NCBI GenBank assembly: GCA_034440635.1
Contig: JAOTON010002189.1
Coordinates: 62,001-126,000 of the forward strand
Source: Lepas anatifera
Lineage: Eukaryota; Arthropoda; Thecostraca; Lepadidae
DNA: 64,000 bases
Direction: 5' to 3'
Part shown: in pieces, positions 10,482 to 20,240 of the stretch
Numbering within the stretch: position 1 is the first letter of the stretch
Layout of the letters: each line of letters starts with the position of its first letter
Notes under the pieces: model-generated
Told to the model about the DNA's origin: nothing
The model's database searches: none
What the model saw: only the letters and a program-made list of their open reading frames with translations
Made by a program: the position numbers and the translations under genes

Positions 10482-11050
10482 TTATGAGCTATTGACAGTG
10501 AACGACTTGGACAGTGTTTTGAAAAAATATATATACATATAGCTTGTGGGTGTTTTGTTAGAATTGATGAGCAGACTGGTTTTTGAAAATAGTATTGACT
10601 CGGGGAGGTGACGGCTGCTCCTCTCATGACTGCTCGACCCGCTCGCTGAGCTCTCCTCTGCCATCGTGCTGTGGTTTCCTGATCGAGGCTGTCTGTCTGA
10701 AGACGTCTGGCACTTGGCTGGTCGGCCAGAAACACTGTCTTCTGCTAGTCCAGGCTCAAGTTCTCGGCTGCTGGTATCAAACAGCAAATCCATCGCAGCA
10801 GTTGGTATAGCAGCTCGCTTGCCAAACTTGTTTGCATGCTTCTTTTTTGTACTCTTTCTTTCCAAAGCCCTTTTAGTTCCTTCAGTATAGCCTGATTTGC
10901 ACGTGTATGGAGTGATACGCTGGCACACACATCCATAACCCCTGCTGTTACCCTGTTCTTCCATTCTTCCATAGGAATATGACACTCATCTTTGCTCCGC
11001 TCCTCCATGAGTTCAATTCTTGTCATAAGAAGGCGCCCTATGATATACAA
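10482..11050 (-). other. Arm-encoded open frame, right copy, unrecognised
   Basis: Mirror of 9690-10175, with TKRALERKSTKKKH and SVSGRPAKCQT. The right copy is slightly more open: a second frame spans RIELMEERSKDECHIPMEEW. I recognise no family. Confidence 0.3.
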
Positions 11051-13636
11051 AACTCACGGTAAGACTCCTTTATTTCTTGCAGATATAACCGTCCCTCCAT
11101 TTTCAATTTCGATCAGAGAACTGAAAGGAAAAGATAACGTAAGCACTTAGATTATGCCGATGATTATCGATTATCATATGATTATAGATTATTATCCAAT
11201 GCAGCTAGTGCAAGGTGCGGAAACGTTGGAAAGCTTATTTTGTGATTTCATACATGTTTCCTTCAGTCCTTAAAACCTGGTGACCAATGCTGATACCCTC
11301 GCACTTCAGTCAAAGTAGGGTTGCTGCAGAGTCTTTTTGGCGCAAATACGGAAGAATTCAGTCGGTGAAGGCATAGGTGGAGAGACTATTTTAGTCGGAG
11401 GAAAGGTGTAAGTTGGAGGAAGGGGCTTCCACGTTGGTATGGCCGGGGGGTGATTAGGCATATCACTTAAATGTTAATAGAGAAGTTCCAGAATCGGCTC
11501 AAACTGGGGGGGGCGGGGTTAGAGCTGCTGCCACACTCTGAAAGTTGGGTGCAACAGCCACCCCCACAGCCCCCACGGTTCCTGCGTCTATTGGTAAAGG
11601 GTTATGGTCGGGACTTTAGCAGCAGCAGCATATTTGGACATGGCATGCTTAAAATACCTGAGAAACAGTGTTAACAACTTCAGTGCTGCTTGAAAACAGC
11701 TCTTTAAGTGCCTTTATACAATCCAATTCGCAATTGTTTCTCACCTTTCACGTTGCTGTTCACATTCCCGGTCCCCGAGGAAATCAGTATTCACTTACCA
11801 TGCCACGCCGCTAGCGCCATCTATGGAGAGCCAGTGCAAGCTCAACTAAAAGCGGATATGATAAGCAAAAAGAACCGTTATGTGTGCAAGTTATGACAAC
11901 AAAAAACAAAGCGAATGGGACACCAATGAACCAAACTACCAACCCAGTGCAATTTTTGCACCTCGTTGGTAATATGGGTTGATGGTGAGCCAAAAAGTAG
12001 AAAATTGGGCAAAATGAAAAAACTTCAACTCGAGTGGGCCACCAAAAGTTTTTCGAAAATTGCATTTCTGATGAGCGCATCGTTATCAGCATAAAAAAAT
12101 GCATCTAATGAACAACGATCCGTTACTTTCTGAAGGAAAAAACCTAAATCCGGACCAGGCTAATGACCAATGCGCAGCCTGGTGAGAATCACCTCGTCCC
12201 TCCTACAGCCAGCACCTGCCGACTGCCATATCCCTATTTTGGGTTTCAGCATCCGCAGCTTGGAGCCTTTCGGGTCTTCGTCCCAGGTGCGCCGCCATAT
12301 TTCGTTAACATGTCCGCCGATATTTTGATAAAAATCCGAGAACGGCACGCCTAAGCCAGTCGGTACGACACCCTGGGATGCCGCTTTGGCACATCTGTCA
12401 GCACGTTCATTTCCAGGTATCCCCACATGGCTAGGCACCCAGGCGATTGTAACGCTTTTCCCATGGCAGTGTGCTCTGTAGAGTCTGAGTCTAATAAGTT
12501 CTAAAACATATGAAGATGTTGGGTGAGTTTCAAACGCACTCAGCGATTGTAACGATGAAAGCGAATCTGAGAAGATTACGTGGCGACATGTTCTAGAACG
12601 TAAAATGTAGTCCATGCAACGAAATAAAGCGTAAAGTTCGGCGGTAAAACCTGATGCACTCCCAGGTAATGTGAATGGTCTTCCCACATTCTCGCTTACA
12701 AACGCACATCCAGTGCCATTTCCACTCTTGGACCCATCTGTGTAATAGGCGCAATGCCCCGGGTATGTGCTGTGGAGATGGTCCCAAAAAACCTGTAGAA
12801 CTGCTGGAGGCAGTAAATCTTTCGTTTTAGCGAGCAAGGTTGTGTCAATTTTGACCTCCGGTAGCACCCATGGCTCTACCGACGGGACATGGTAGGTCTC
12901 AATCTGGCCAAGATCGATGCCAGCTTCGTTTAGCCACTCACACACCCTAAGCCCAGGGAGCCGTGCTGAAACTGGGATGGCACCGGCGCGGCGCTGCGGC
13001 ACTTCCGAAAAAAGTTTCGGATAGGCTGGGTGGTTTGGGAACTGTTTGATCTTTAAGGCATATTTCATTGATAATAGACGTCGGCGTAGCGCAAGGGGCA
13101 TCTCGTTTGCGTCAACCAGTAGGCTACAAATCGGTGAAGTGCGAAAGGCACCCGTTATGATCCTGATACCGTGGTGGTGAATGACGTCTAGCATCCGTTT
13201 GGCACTCTCCGTTGCTGACTCATACACAATAGACCCGTATTCGATCTTTGATCTAACCAATGATCTATAGAGCATTAGGAGGGTTTTGCGGTCAGCTCCA
13301 AATCGCATCCTAGTCAAGACTTTGAAAATGTTCAGGACTTTAAAGCAGCTCTCCCTCAGCTTTTTGAAATGAGCAATGTACGTCAGTCTCCGGTCCAATA
13401 GTACCCCTAAAAAAACGCGCTTCTTCAACAACATTGATCCTTTGTCCATAGAGAGTGAGGTGGGATCGTCACAGCCATTCCTTTTCCTGCAAAAGTGGAG
13501 ACATTTTGTTTTCTCGGTAGAAAATTGCAGCCCATTTTTGTCACTCCACCGTTGGAACTTGTCAATTCCAATCTGCAGTTGTCTCTGTGCTGCAGCAGTG
13601 GAGGACGATGTGGTCAACATAGCAAGATCGTCAACA

Positions 13637-14171
13637 GGACTTGGCCAGCTGATGGCCAGCTGGCCAGGTCGCTGAAATGAGTGCTCCGTACTAAACCTAA
13701 TCAAAAATCTGTTTTATAGATTTGTTTGCCCTATAAATACGTTAATCAAGAAGATAAGGTATATTTGAGTCCCGGGCCAAGATATCACGACGATCAGCAA
13801 CGCGGATGCTACGGTTTTTAGAAGAGAACACCCGAAGGGGTCCTGACGGCGGTCGCCTCCGGCCCTCGTGTTGGGCCAGGTGGGACCTGGACGGCGGGGA
13901 CGACTACATTCGGCCCTGCTTCCAAACGACCGCCACCTCTACCGGAGCCGCCTGATGGCGGCCATCCCAGCCGATAAAGATCATATTAATGAATGCCCAG
14001 CGCGAGCTCTTCTCCGTCAGAATGTTTTGGCCGGGACGACCCGACAATTCAGAGGCGCTGGGTGATCCGCCTCGGCTGGCGGCCTTCATCCGGCGGCTGG
14101 GACGCCTCTGACGAGCGCCTCCCATATGGCAGCTGCCGAGTGCCGGAAACATCATCATCATCATCATCATC
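13637..14171 (+). mobile_element. 535 bp retroelement with (CAT)n tail inside the RT active site
   Basis: The insert ends on the plus strand with about seven CAT/ATC repeats (about 14150-14171) and is flanked by a 12 bp duplication AGATCGTCAACA (13625-13636 and 14172-14183). A variable-length duplication plus a 3' microsatellite tail indicates LINE-machinery retrotransposition, so it is a SINE or the 5'-truncated end of a LINE. The start has a short self-complementary stretch CTGGCCAGCTGATGGCCAG. A 65-codon open frame at 13868-14065 is not recognised. The target codes for the FVDDL motif of the host LINE. Confidence 0.85.
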
Positions 14172-16276
14172 AGATCGTCAACAAACAAGGCACACTTAAC
14201 GTTTGAAGGCAGACCGTCTGAAACATCATTAATGGCGACTGCGAAGAGTGTCACAGATAAAACAGATCCCTGGGCCGTGCCATTTTCCTGAGTGTGCTGT
14301 GCTGACAGTATATCACCGATTCTAAAGCGGAAGCGACGGTCTTTAAGGAAGTTGGAGAGAAACCAGCCCATGCGGCCCCGTATTCCAAGTCCTGACAGCT
14401 TCTGCAATATGCCATGCCTCCAAGCTGAGTCATAGGCGTGCTTAATGTCGTAAAATATAGCAACGGTATGATGTTTTCTTGAAAACCTTCGCGAACGCTG
14501 GCGTCAAGTGTCAGTAAAAGGTCGATTGTACTACGGGTTTGCCGAAAACCACATTGTATGCTCGTGAGAAGATCATTGTTTTCAAGAATCCAAATTAAAC
14601 GAGTATTTACCATTCTTTCAAGAAGCTTTCCTACGCATGATGTGAGCGAGATTGGGCGGAAGTCGTCAGGAGCGTTGCCGTCTTTTCCCGGCTTCAGGAT
14701 AGGGATGACTATGGCCTCGCGCCACTGTTCCGGGAAATCACAGTTAATCCACATCGTATTGAAGATGTCCAGGAGGCAGGCAAGAGACCAATCAGGGAGG
14801 TGGTGCAACATTGAGTTAGTTATCATATCCGGTCCTGGTGAAACTGATTTGCATTTATTGAGAGCATTTTTAAGTTCAGCCATGGTAAACGGTGTATTAT
14901 ACGAGTCAGTGTTGTTGGTGCCGAAATGGACAGCTTTCACCTCCTCTCGTCTGCGAAAACGTTGAAACTCGGCGTTCTGGTTTGCTGTGCTACATCTGGT
15001 ATTGAAAGCAGACGCCATTCGGTTTGCGACCGTCGCTGGATCAGTGATCCTCGCATTGTTTTCTACCAAGACCGGGGAGGGTGTAGATCTGCGCTTCCCC
15101 TGGATACTCTGGATTCGGTTCCAGACCTGTGTTGTGGGAGTGAAACGATTTACTATGGTTACGTATGATATCCACCACCTTCTTTTGGAGTTGAACACGA
15201 CTCGGCGAGCTAATGCTCTAGCCTGTTTAAAAAGTATCAGATTGGAATTAGTAACACGCTTCTTGAAAATACGCAGAGCCCGTTTCCTTTTCAAAATGGC
15301 ATTTTTACATTCCAAGTTCCACCATGGAACTGGGATATGCCTAAGTCTTTTTATGTCATTGGTATAAAAAGCTTAGCGGCTGTGATAACCATGTCGTTAA
15401 ACTTACTAACTGCCTGGGTTGCCGAGGCCCCCTCTGTGGGAGGTCCACCGTACCGCACGCACCCTCAAAGCCAGCCCAGTCTGCGCAACGGGAGTTCCAG
15501 CGGATCGGTAGGCTTGTCGGAGCACGTGGCCGGACTGGTTTAAGAACGATAGGATAGTGATCGCTGCCGAAAGTATCATCGAGAGTATTCCATTGGAAAT
15601 GGCTGAGGAGGGAGAGAAGGGGAGCAGACAGAAAGGTCTATGGCCGAGCACGTGCCAGATGGAAAAGTTATATGAGTGGAGCGACCAGTGTTTAGGATAC
15701 AAAGTGAATTTAGGTGAAGAAAACGCTCTACAGTTCGGCCCCGAGGGCCCGTGCGACCGGCGGGTTCGCCCCAAGCAGGGCTATGAGCATTAAAATCACC
15801 CATTAATATAAATGGGGCTGGAAGCTGATCTACTATGTTGTTTAGGTCATTGATATTTAGACTGCAGCCCGGTGGAAGGTAAATTGAGCGAATTGTCAAT
15901 TTTAAAAATCCAAAGTCCACTCGGGCAGCTACTGCCTGCAGCCCTGTGATTAAGGCTATACGGTGACATGGGGTGGAATGGTGCACCACAACCATAACAC
16001 CACCGTATGCGATTGTGGTACTAAAATGTCTTTTCTAAATGTTTGATAATTTCTTATATCAACGGCAGCCACAGGAGGCAGCTTCGTCTCCTGGAGGCAT
16101 ATAACTGAGGGGTTGTGCTCCGATAAAATGTGCTGTAGGTCTGAAAAGTTAGCTCGGAGACCTCAGCAGTTCCATTGTATGATTGATGTCATAAAGATTA
16201 AAAGACACAGGCTTGTTAAATAGTACATAAGTCGGCCTAGCCCTTCCAAGGGGGACCACAGCCCCCGTATGAGCCC

Positions 16277-17872
16277 CTAGATGGTGCCGGGGAGGGGCCG
16301 CCGAGCCGGTTTCGGACCGGTCCACGACCTCGCCCGGTATCCAGCGAGTTTCCGCGTGCCCTCGAGGTTTGAGGTTGGCTGGGGGGGGCTCTCAGCCGGA
16401 CGCTTAACCGGGGACCTTCCCCGAGAACGAGCTTCAAAATGTTTGCGGACTGCTGCCACCGTGGACGACTGAGTCTGGGAGAGCGGCTGTGTGGGCGCTA
16501 GGTCTGTGTCTGACGTGGACGGAGGCAGCGGCGCTGAGCCAGTGCCGCCGGCAGGTGGTTTGATGGGCGATAGTGGGCGGCGCCTCCCCGTGGGAGAGGG
16601 TTTGCCTCTTCGTCCCACCACTGTCCAGCCCTCCAAGTCTGGCGGGGATTCGCCGCTGGGAGACTGGCCAGCAGCCGTCGTCGGCTGGTTTCAAGGGCAG
16701 GGTCAGATCCCCGCCCCCGCCCCCAGCGGGAGCTGGAGGTGGAGAAGTACAAACGGGAGTGTTGTTCCGCTCCCGGTCCCCGTCCCGCAGGGAGGGGGTT
16801 TTGGAGGAGGTGCCGCCGCCGGCTCAGGTGCCGGGGCGAAGGGCTGGCCAGAGATGACCAGCCCCAACTTACCTGCCAGGCGGACGAAGTCCGCCATGGT
16901 CAGGGATCGGATGACCTCCTCCGGGGTCATCCGTGATGGTGGTGGGGGTCCCACCGAAGCTACATCGGAGTACTTTTTCCGCGGGTGGCGGGTCTCGTAG
17001 GCTTCGCGGGCTTCTCGGAATTTCAGGCGACCTTTGACCTTAATTGCCATAATCTCTTTCTCCTTTTGAAGTGAAGGGCAGTCGCGGTCAGTGGCAGAGT
17101 GAGGGAGCTGACCCTGGCCGCAGTTGATACAGTATTTGTTAGCTGAGCAGTCATCCGCTACGTGATCGCTGGATCCACATCTGGCACATACGCGCTTGCC
17201 CCTACATGTGGTGGTGGTGTGGCCGTAACGCTGGCATCTAAAACATCTCATGGGTGACGGGATGAACAATCGGACGCCGAGTCGGAGGTACCCTACGTAT
17301 ATGTGCTCGGGAATGTCGGTCTTATCAAATGTCAGAACAATTGTATCACTTTCCTCTATCTCAGAACCTCTCCTTGTCTTCATGCGTCGCGCATCAACAA
17401 CACCGAAATCAGCAAGGCCATCGACAATCTCATCGTCACACACGCCTCTCAGCTCTGGACACCGGATAACACCTTTCGAGAAGTTCTTTGTTTTGTGTGG
17501 TTCGCAAGTGACCTTGAGTGAAACTGATGTTTTCTTGCCATTTACTCGCTTAGAGAATGATATTTGCGTCATGTGTAGTGCACGTTCTCCCTCCTTTTGG
17601 TCCGCAAACTCCAGTTCCAACGCACCATCCCTCAGACTATCACAGCGTACAATATTTCCCAGACGGTCACATGCTTCCTTTTTCTGGAACGGGGATAGTG
17701 CGCCGAGACTGGATTGCAGTCCCTTCATGACCAGCACGCGTGGATTCGTCGGGTGTAGAGCTTTCGGTGCAGTACCTCCTCCTGGTGGAGGTCGGAGAGG
17801 TCCAGCTCTGGACTGATCTGGTACAGACGAGGATGTGAGGGGAGGGGGGTTTTCGAGGTTAGAGGTATCCAT
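16277..17872 (-). pseudogene. I-element ORF1, gag-like with CCHC knuckles
   Basis: From the ATG at 17872 the protein has a Pro/Ser-rich N-terminus and an RRM-like core at about residues 45-205 (KGLQSSLGALSPFQKKEACD through IYVGYLRLGVRLFI). Three zinc knuckles follow at about residues 208-270: CFRCQRYGHTTTTC, CARCGSSDHVADDC and CINCGQGQLPHSATDRDC. This is the nucleic-acid-binding chaperone expected before ORF2. The first frame is open to 16703. The tail continues in another frame (MEGWTVVGRRGKPSP, then an RSRGRSPVKRP basic stretch) to a stop at 16277, implying one frameshift near 16640-16700. The ORF1 stop lies about 90 bp before ORF2. Confidence 0.88.
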
Positions 17873-18997
17873 GGAAGTATTGTTTGAATTCAGCCAGCCA
17901 CGTGCGCCCCCCTTCCGACGAGGGTGCTACGAGGCGAGACGACGCACGGGCTGGCTATACGGGGGAGACGCCGACGTTTCAGAGGGGGAGAGAGACTCAC
18001 CAAACCCCCTGCCCCGACGACGGTCCCCCCTTGCACCTAGCCTAGACGACCCCGGGCGGGGCACGGACACCCCTCCCTCCCCGGGTGAAGTCGGGACCTC
18101 ACCAAGGGAGGGAGGGACAGTCGAGCCCCACCAAAGGCCGACAGACTTTTACAATGCTGCTACTCTTGTCGATGCCCTCAAGAGTTCCCCGCCCTTGCGG
18201 AAATCCAGACCAAAGTAGAGTGTTGCTAGAGGAACACGAACGAACACAGCGCATCCCTCAGCTCAGCTACCAGGACTCCTTCATCCCGGGGTACGGGTCA
18301 GTGCGCAGCTTACCTTAAAAAGACAGGCGCCCTCGCACGGCCTCATCGGAGCAGGCGACTACCACCTGCTCGTCACAACTGATTCCCGGCTGGTCCGAGA
18401 AAAGCGAGCTCCCGGCCCGCAGGGCCGGCTATTAGAGGGATCCAATCGCCAGCCACACGAGCCGGAGGCCCACATACACCCAGACCATCCAGGAATCATA
18501 GGCACGTGCAAGGACGCCCATGATACTGGGATAATGTGGGTAATTGGGAAGTTATGAGTTCGGAAAGGAAGAGGGTCTGTCTGCGCTGTCCAGCCCAGAC
18601 ACGCGCCGCACGCGACCGAGGTGTCCACACTCAAGACGAGCAAGAGTGCACACACCCCCGCCACCCGCGGAGACACGCCGGGCCAGACAACGCAGACAGT
18701 GGGTAGGAGGGGTGTTTAGGAGTGGACAGAAAGGATACGGGTGGAAAGGCATGGAGAGATAAGGAAATAAGGAAAGAAGAGGAAAAGGAACAAAGAGTTG
18801 GTGGGATTTGAATTTAGGAAGGCCAAGAAAGGATGAGGATGGCAGTTTCGATTTGGCCTCTCCCCGAAGGCGAGGGGCGAAACCCATCCTGCCAACTGGG
18901 GTCGCGGGTGTCGTCACATCCCGTACCCAATTATCCATGTGCCGGACCATTCAGCAGGTGCCAACAAGTCCAGCAGATGAAAATCGGTCCCCTGCGG
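17873..18997 (-). promoter_or_regulatory. I-element 5' UTR with presumed internal promoter
   Basis: About 1.1 kb of GC- and CpG-rich sequence lies between the outer target duplication and ORF1. I-type LINEs carry an internal RNA polymerase II promoter at their first bases. The element starts on the minus strand at 18997 with CCGCAGGGGACC. The function is inferred from position, and no motif was proven. A CTCCCCGAAGGCGAGGG hairpin-like string is at about 18860. Confidence 0.6.
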
Positions 18998-19012
18998 GGA
19001 ACGTGAATATTC
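18998..19012. repeat. Right 15 bp target-site duplication of the I-element
   Basis: GGAACGTGAATATTC, identical to 7822-7836. It adjoins the 5' end of the LINE, indicating a full-length insertion. Confidence 0.95.
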
Positions 19013-19194
19013 GACCTTGTGGCGCACAAATAACAGATGTATAACATAATTGACAGTCAGCAAACTACTATGCAAATAAATTGAACCCATCCGTGAAAAA
19101 AACTGGAAAACTTGTGGTTTTTATGCTGCATTAAATATGGAAATAGCTCTATAAGTATATAAAAATAAATAGCTCTATAATAGCTCATCGCCTT

Positions 19195-19490
19195 CAAAGG
19201 AAGGGGACAGCCCTGGTGCGCTTTGCATATCTTGACGAGAGGATGACCGTGTATGCCAAGCGTGTTAGGCCGATCCAGCATGGATTGATCATCCACGAGA
19301 GTCTCACCCCGGAGCGTCTTGAGACTGTTAGAGTCCTGCAGCAGCTTCATACTCCTCGTGACAAATCCCCATTCACATCATACTTCACCAGAGCAGGACG
19401 CATATTCATCCGCGTCTCCCCAAACTCCAAACCGATCGAAATCACAGTTGGGTCCACCAAGACTGAGGTTCTCCGACTGTGTCAGCGGCA
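19195..19490 (+). pseudogene. Fragment of another LINE ORF1 (plus strand)
   Basis: Without a required start codon, the frame reads KGTALVRFAYLDERMTVYAK, then HGLIIHESLTPERLETV, then a TRAGRIFIRV block. An RNA-binding-like ALVRF...ER strand, then LIHESLTP, then GRIFVR matches the ORF1 region of L1/CR1-like LINEs as I remember it. It lies opposite to the adjoining Ingi-like element and has no start or end of its own, so it is a truncated relic. Homology is by pattern memory only. Confidence 0.5.
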
Positions 19491-19496
19491 TGGGGG

Positions 19497-20171
19497 TCAT
19501 GATCTTGGCCGGGTTGATGGGGGTGTGCCCGCGGGCCTTGGGGGCTGAGCTCCGCCCACCATCTCTGGTGGTCGTGGTGGGGGTCCCGTCTCGCGTGCCT
19601 CCTCCCGGGCTAACCGTCCAGTAACTGGTGGGGTTGCCTCCCCATTGCCTTGGGGAGTGCTCCCTGAGGGTGTGGGTGGGGCTCGTGGCCGTGGGGAGAG
19701 GGCTGGCTTGTCTGCCTCGCCCCCTGCTGCCCGGCCAGCTCCTGCTTTGGTGATGGATAGGGGCGGGACTTCCGAATTGGTGGCCTCCTCGAGCCGGCTG
19801 GATGGGGCGCCTGTGATGGCGGACGGGCCGGGTGGTTCTGGGGGGCTGGGCTTGCAGCCGTGCCTTCCTCCCACTCCTGTCCCTCCAGTTTCTCCCCCTC
19901 GGTGGTGCCTGGTGGGGGATCTGCTGTGGGGGCTGCCCCTGGTTGGCGGTGGCAAACCGCCCCTGAGCCGGTTGGGGGTCTCCCTCGACAGATCAGTGCC
20001 CCTGCATCTGGTTTGGGGATCCTGGTTGGGCCCCCTGCGCTGGATCGCCGTTCTGGGGGGCTCCCCTGGGTCGGCGGCTGGCGGTGGGCGTCCCTCTGAC
20101 ACTACGGGTCCTGATGGTGCGTGTGGGGGAGGGGATGGTGCCCCCGGAGCTGTGGGAGATATGCCTTCCAT
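19497..20171 (-). other. Pro-rich minus-strand open frame after the Ingi-like ORF2
   Basis: The frame of 224 residues is dominated by Pro, Gly, Arg, Ala and Thr. It follows the ORF2 stop at 20241 after a (CAA)n run. It could be a 3' region of the same LINE or a gag-like ORF1 remnant of another copy in the same direction. GC-rich composition alone could keep it open. No zinc knuckle or other motif was found. Confidence 0.35.
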
Positions 20172-20240
20172 GATCCCTACTCCTGCTCAGCCAATGGGTG
20201 ATGGGTCGGGGGCTGCTTGTGCTGCTTGTTGTTGTTGTTG

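Larger units (their letters stand above)
8408..12162. mobile_element. 3.75 kb palindromic foldback-type DNA element
   Basis: Both termini read TAGCCTGGTCCGGATTTAGG inward, with an 8 bp duplication ATGACCAA. The inverted similarity does not stop at the ends. The left arm (8408 to about 10360) and right arm (about 10474 to 12162) align almost throughout, leaving a centre of roughly 110 bp. The left arm has about 130 bp near 10130-10255 that the right arm lacks, plus other small indels. The centre holds two related direct copies starting AAGGAAGGATA (about 10361 and 10436). The duplication fits the hAT pattern nTnnnnAn. No transposase is recognisable. Confidence 0.88.
8160..16190 (-). pseudogene. 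I-element ORF2: EN, RT, RNase H, zinc motif (broken)
   Basis: In its own order, the endonuclease begins near 16180 (QWNC, then SVICLQETKLPP). It continues with FILMGDFNAHSPAWG at about 15800 and FGSDHYPIVL at about 15550. The RT runs from about 15315 with SPGPDMITN, FRPISLTSCVGKLLERM, QCGFRQTRST and GTAQGSVLS. Its catalytic FVDD is split by the insertion at 13637-14171: FVDDL on one side, DLAMLTT on the other. RNase H at about 12810-12390 has TDGSKSGNG, TAELYAL, FSDSLSSL and GNERAD, giving the D-E-D-D set. A CRRCGDRLTTRHVLIDC motif closes the protein at about 8360-8300, beyond the palindromic insertion. Lesions: a TGA near 16150, frameshifts near 15990, 15590 and 14470, and the two insertions. 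Confidence 0.9.
7837..18997 (-). mobile_element. Full-length I-clade LINE with two nested insertions
   Basis: This is a minus-strand non-LTR retrotransposon bounded by identical 15 bp duplications. Order in its own 5' to 3' sense: 5' UTR (18997-17873), ORF1 gag-like (17872-16277), ORF2 with AP endonuclease, reverse transcriptase, RNase H and a C-terminal zinc motif (about 16190-8160), then a 3' UTR ending in a short ATG-repeat tail at 7837. An RNase H after the RT and a CCHC ORF1 are I-superclade traits. Two later elements split ORF2: 8408-12162 and 13637-14171. Subtracting both plus one copy of each duplication leaves about 6.85 kb, typical for this clade. The host copy is dead, with several stops and frameshifts. 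Confidence 0.92.
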
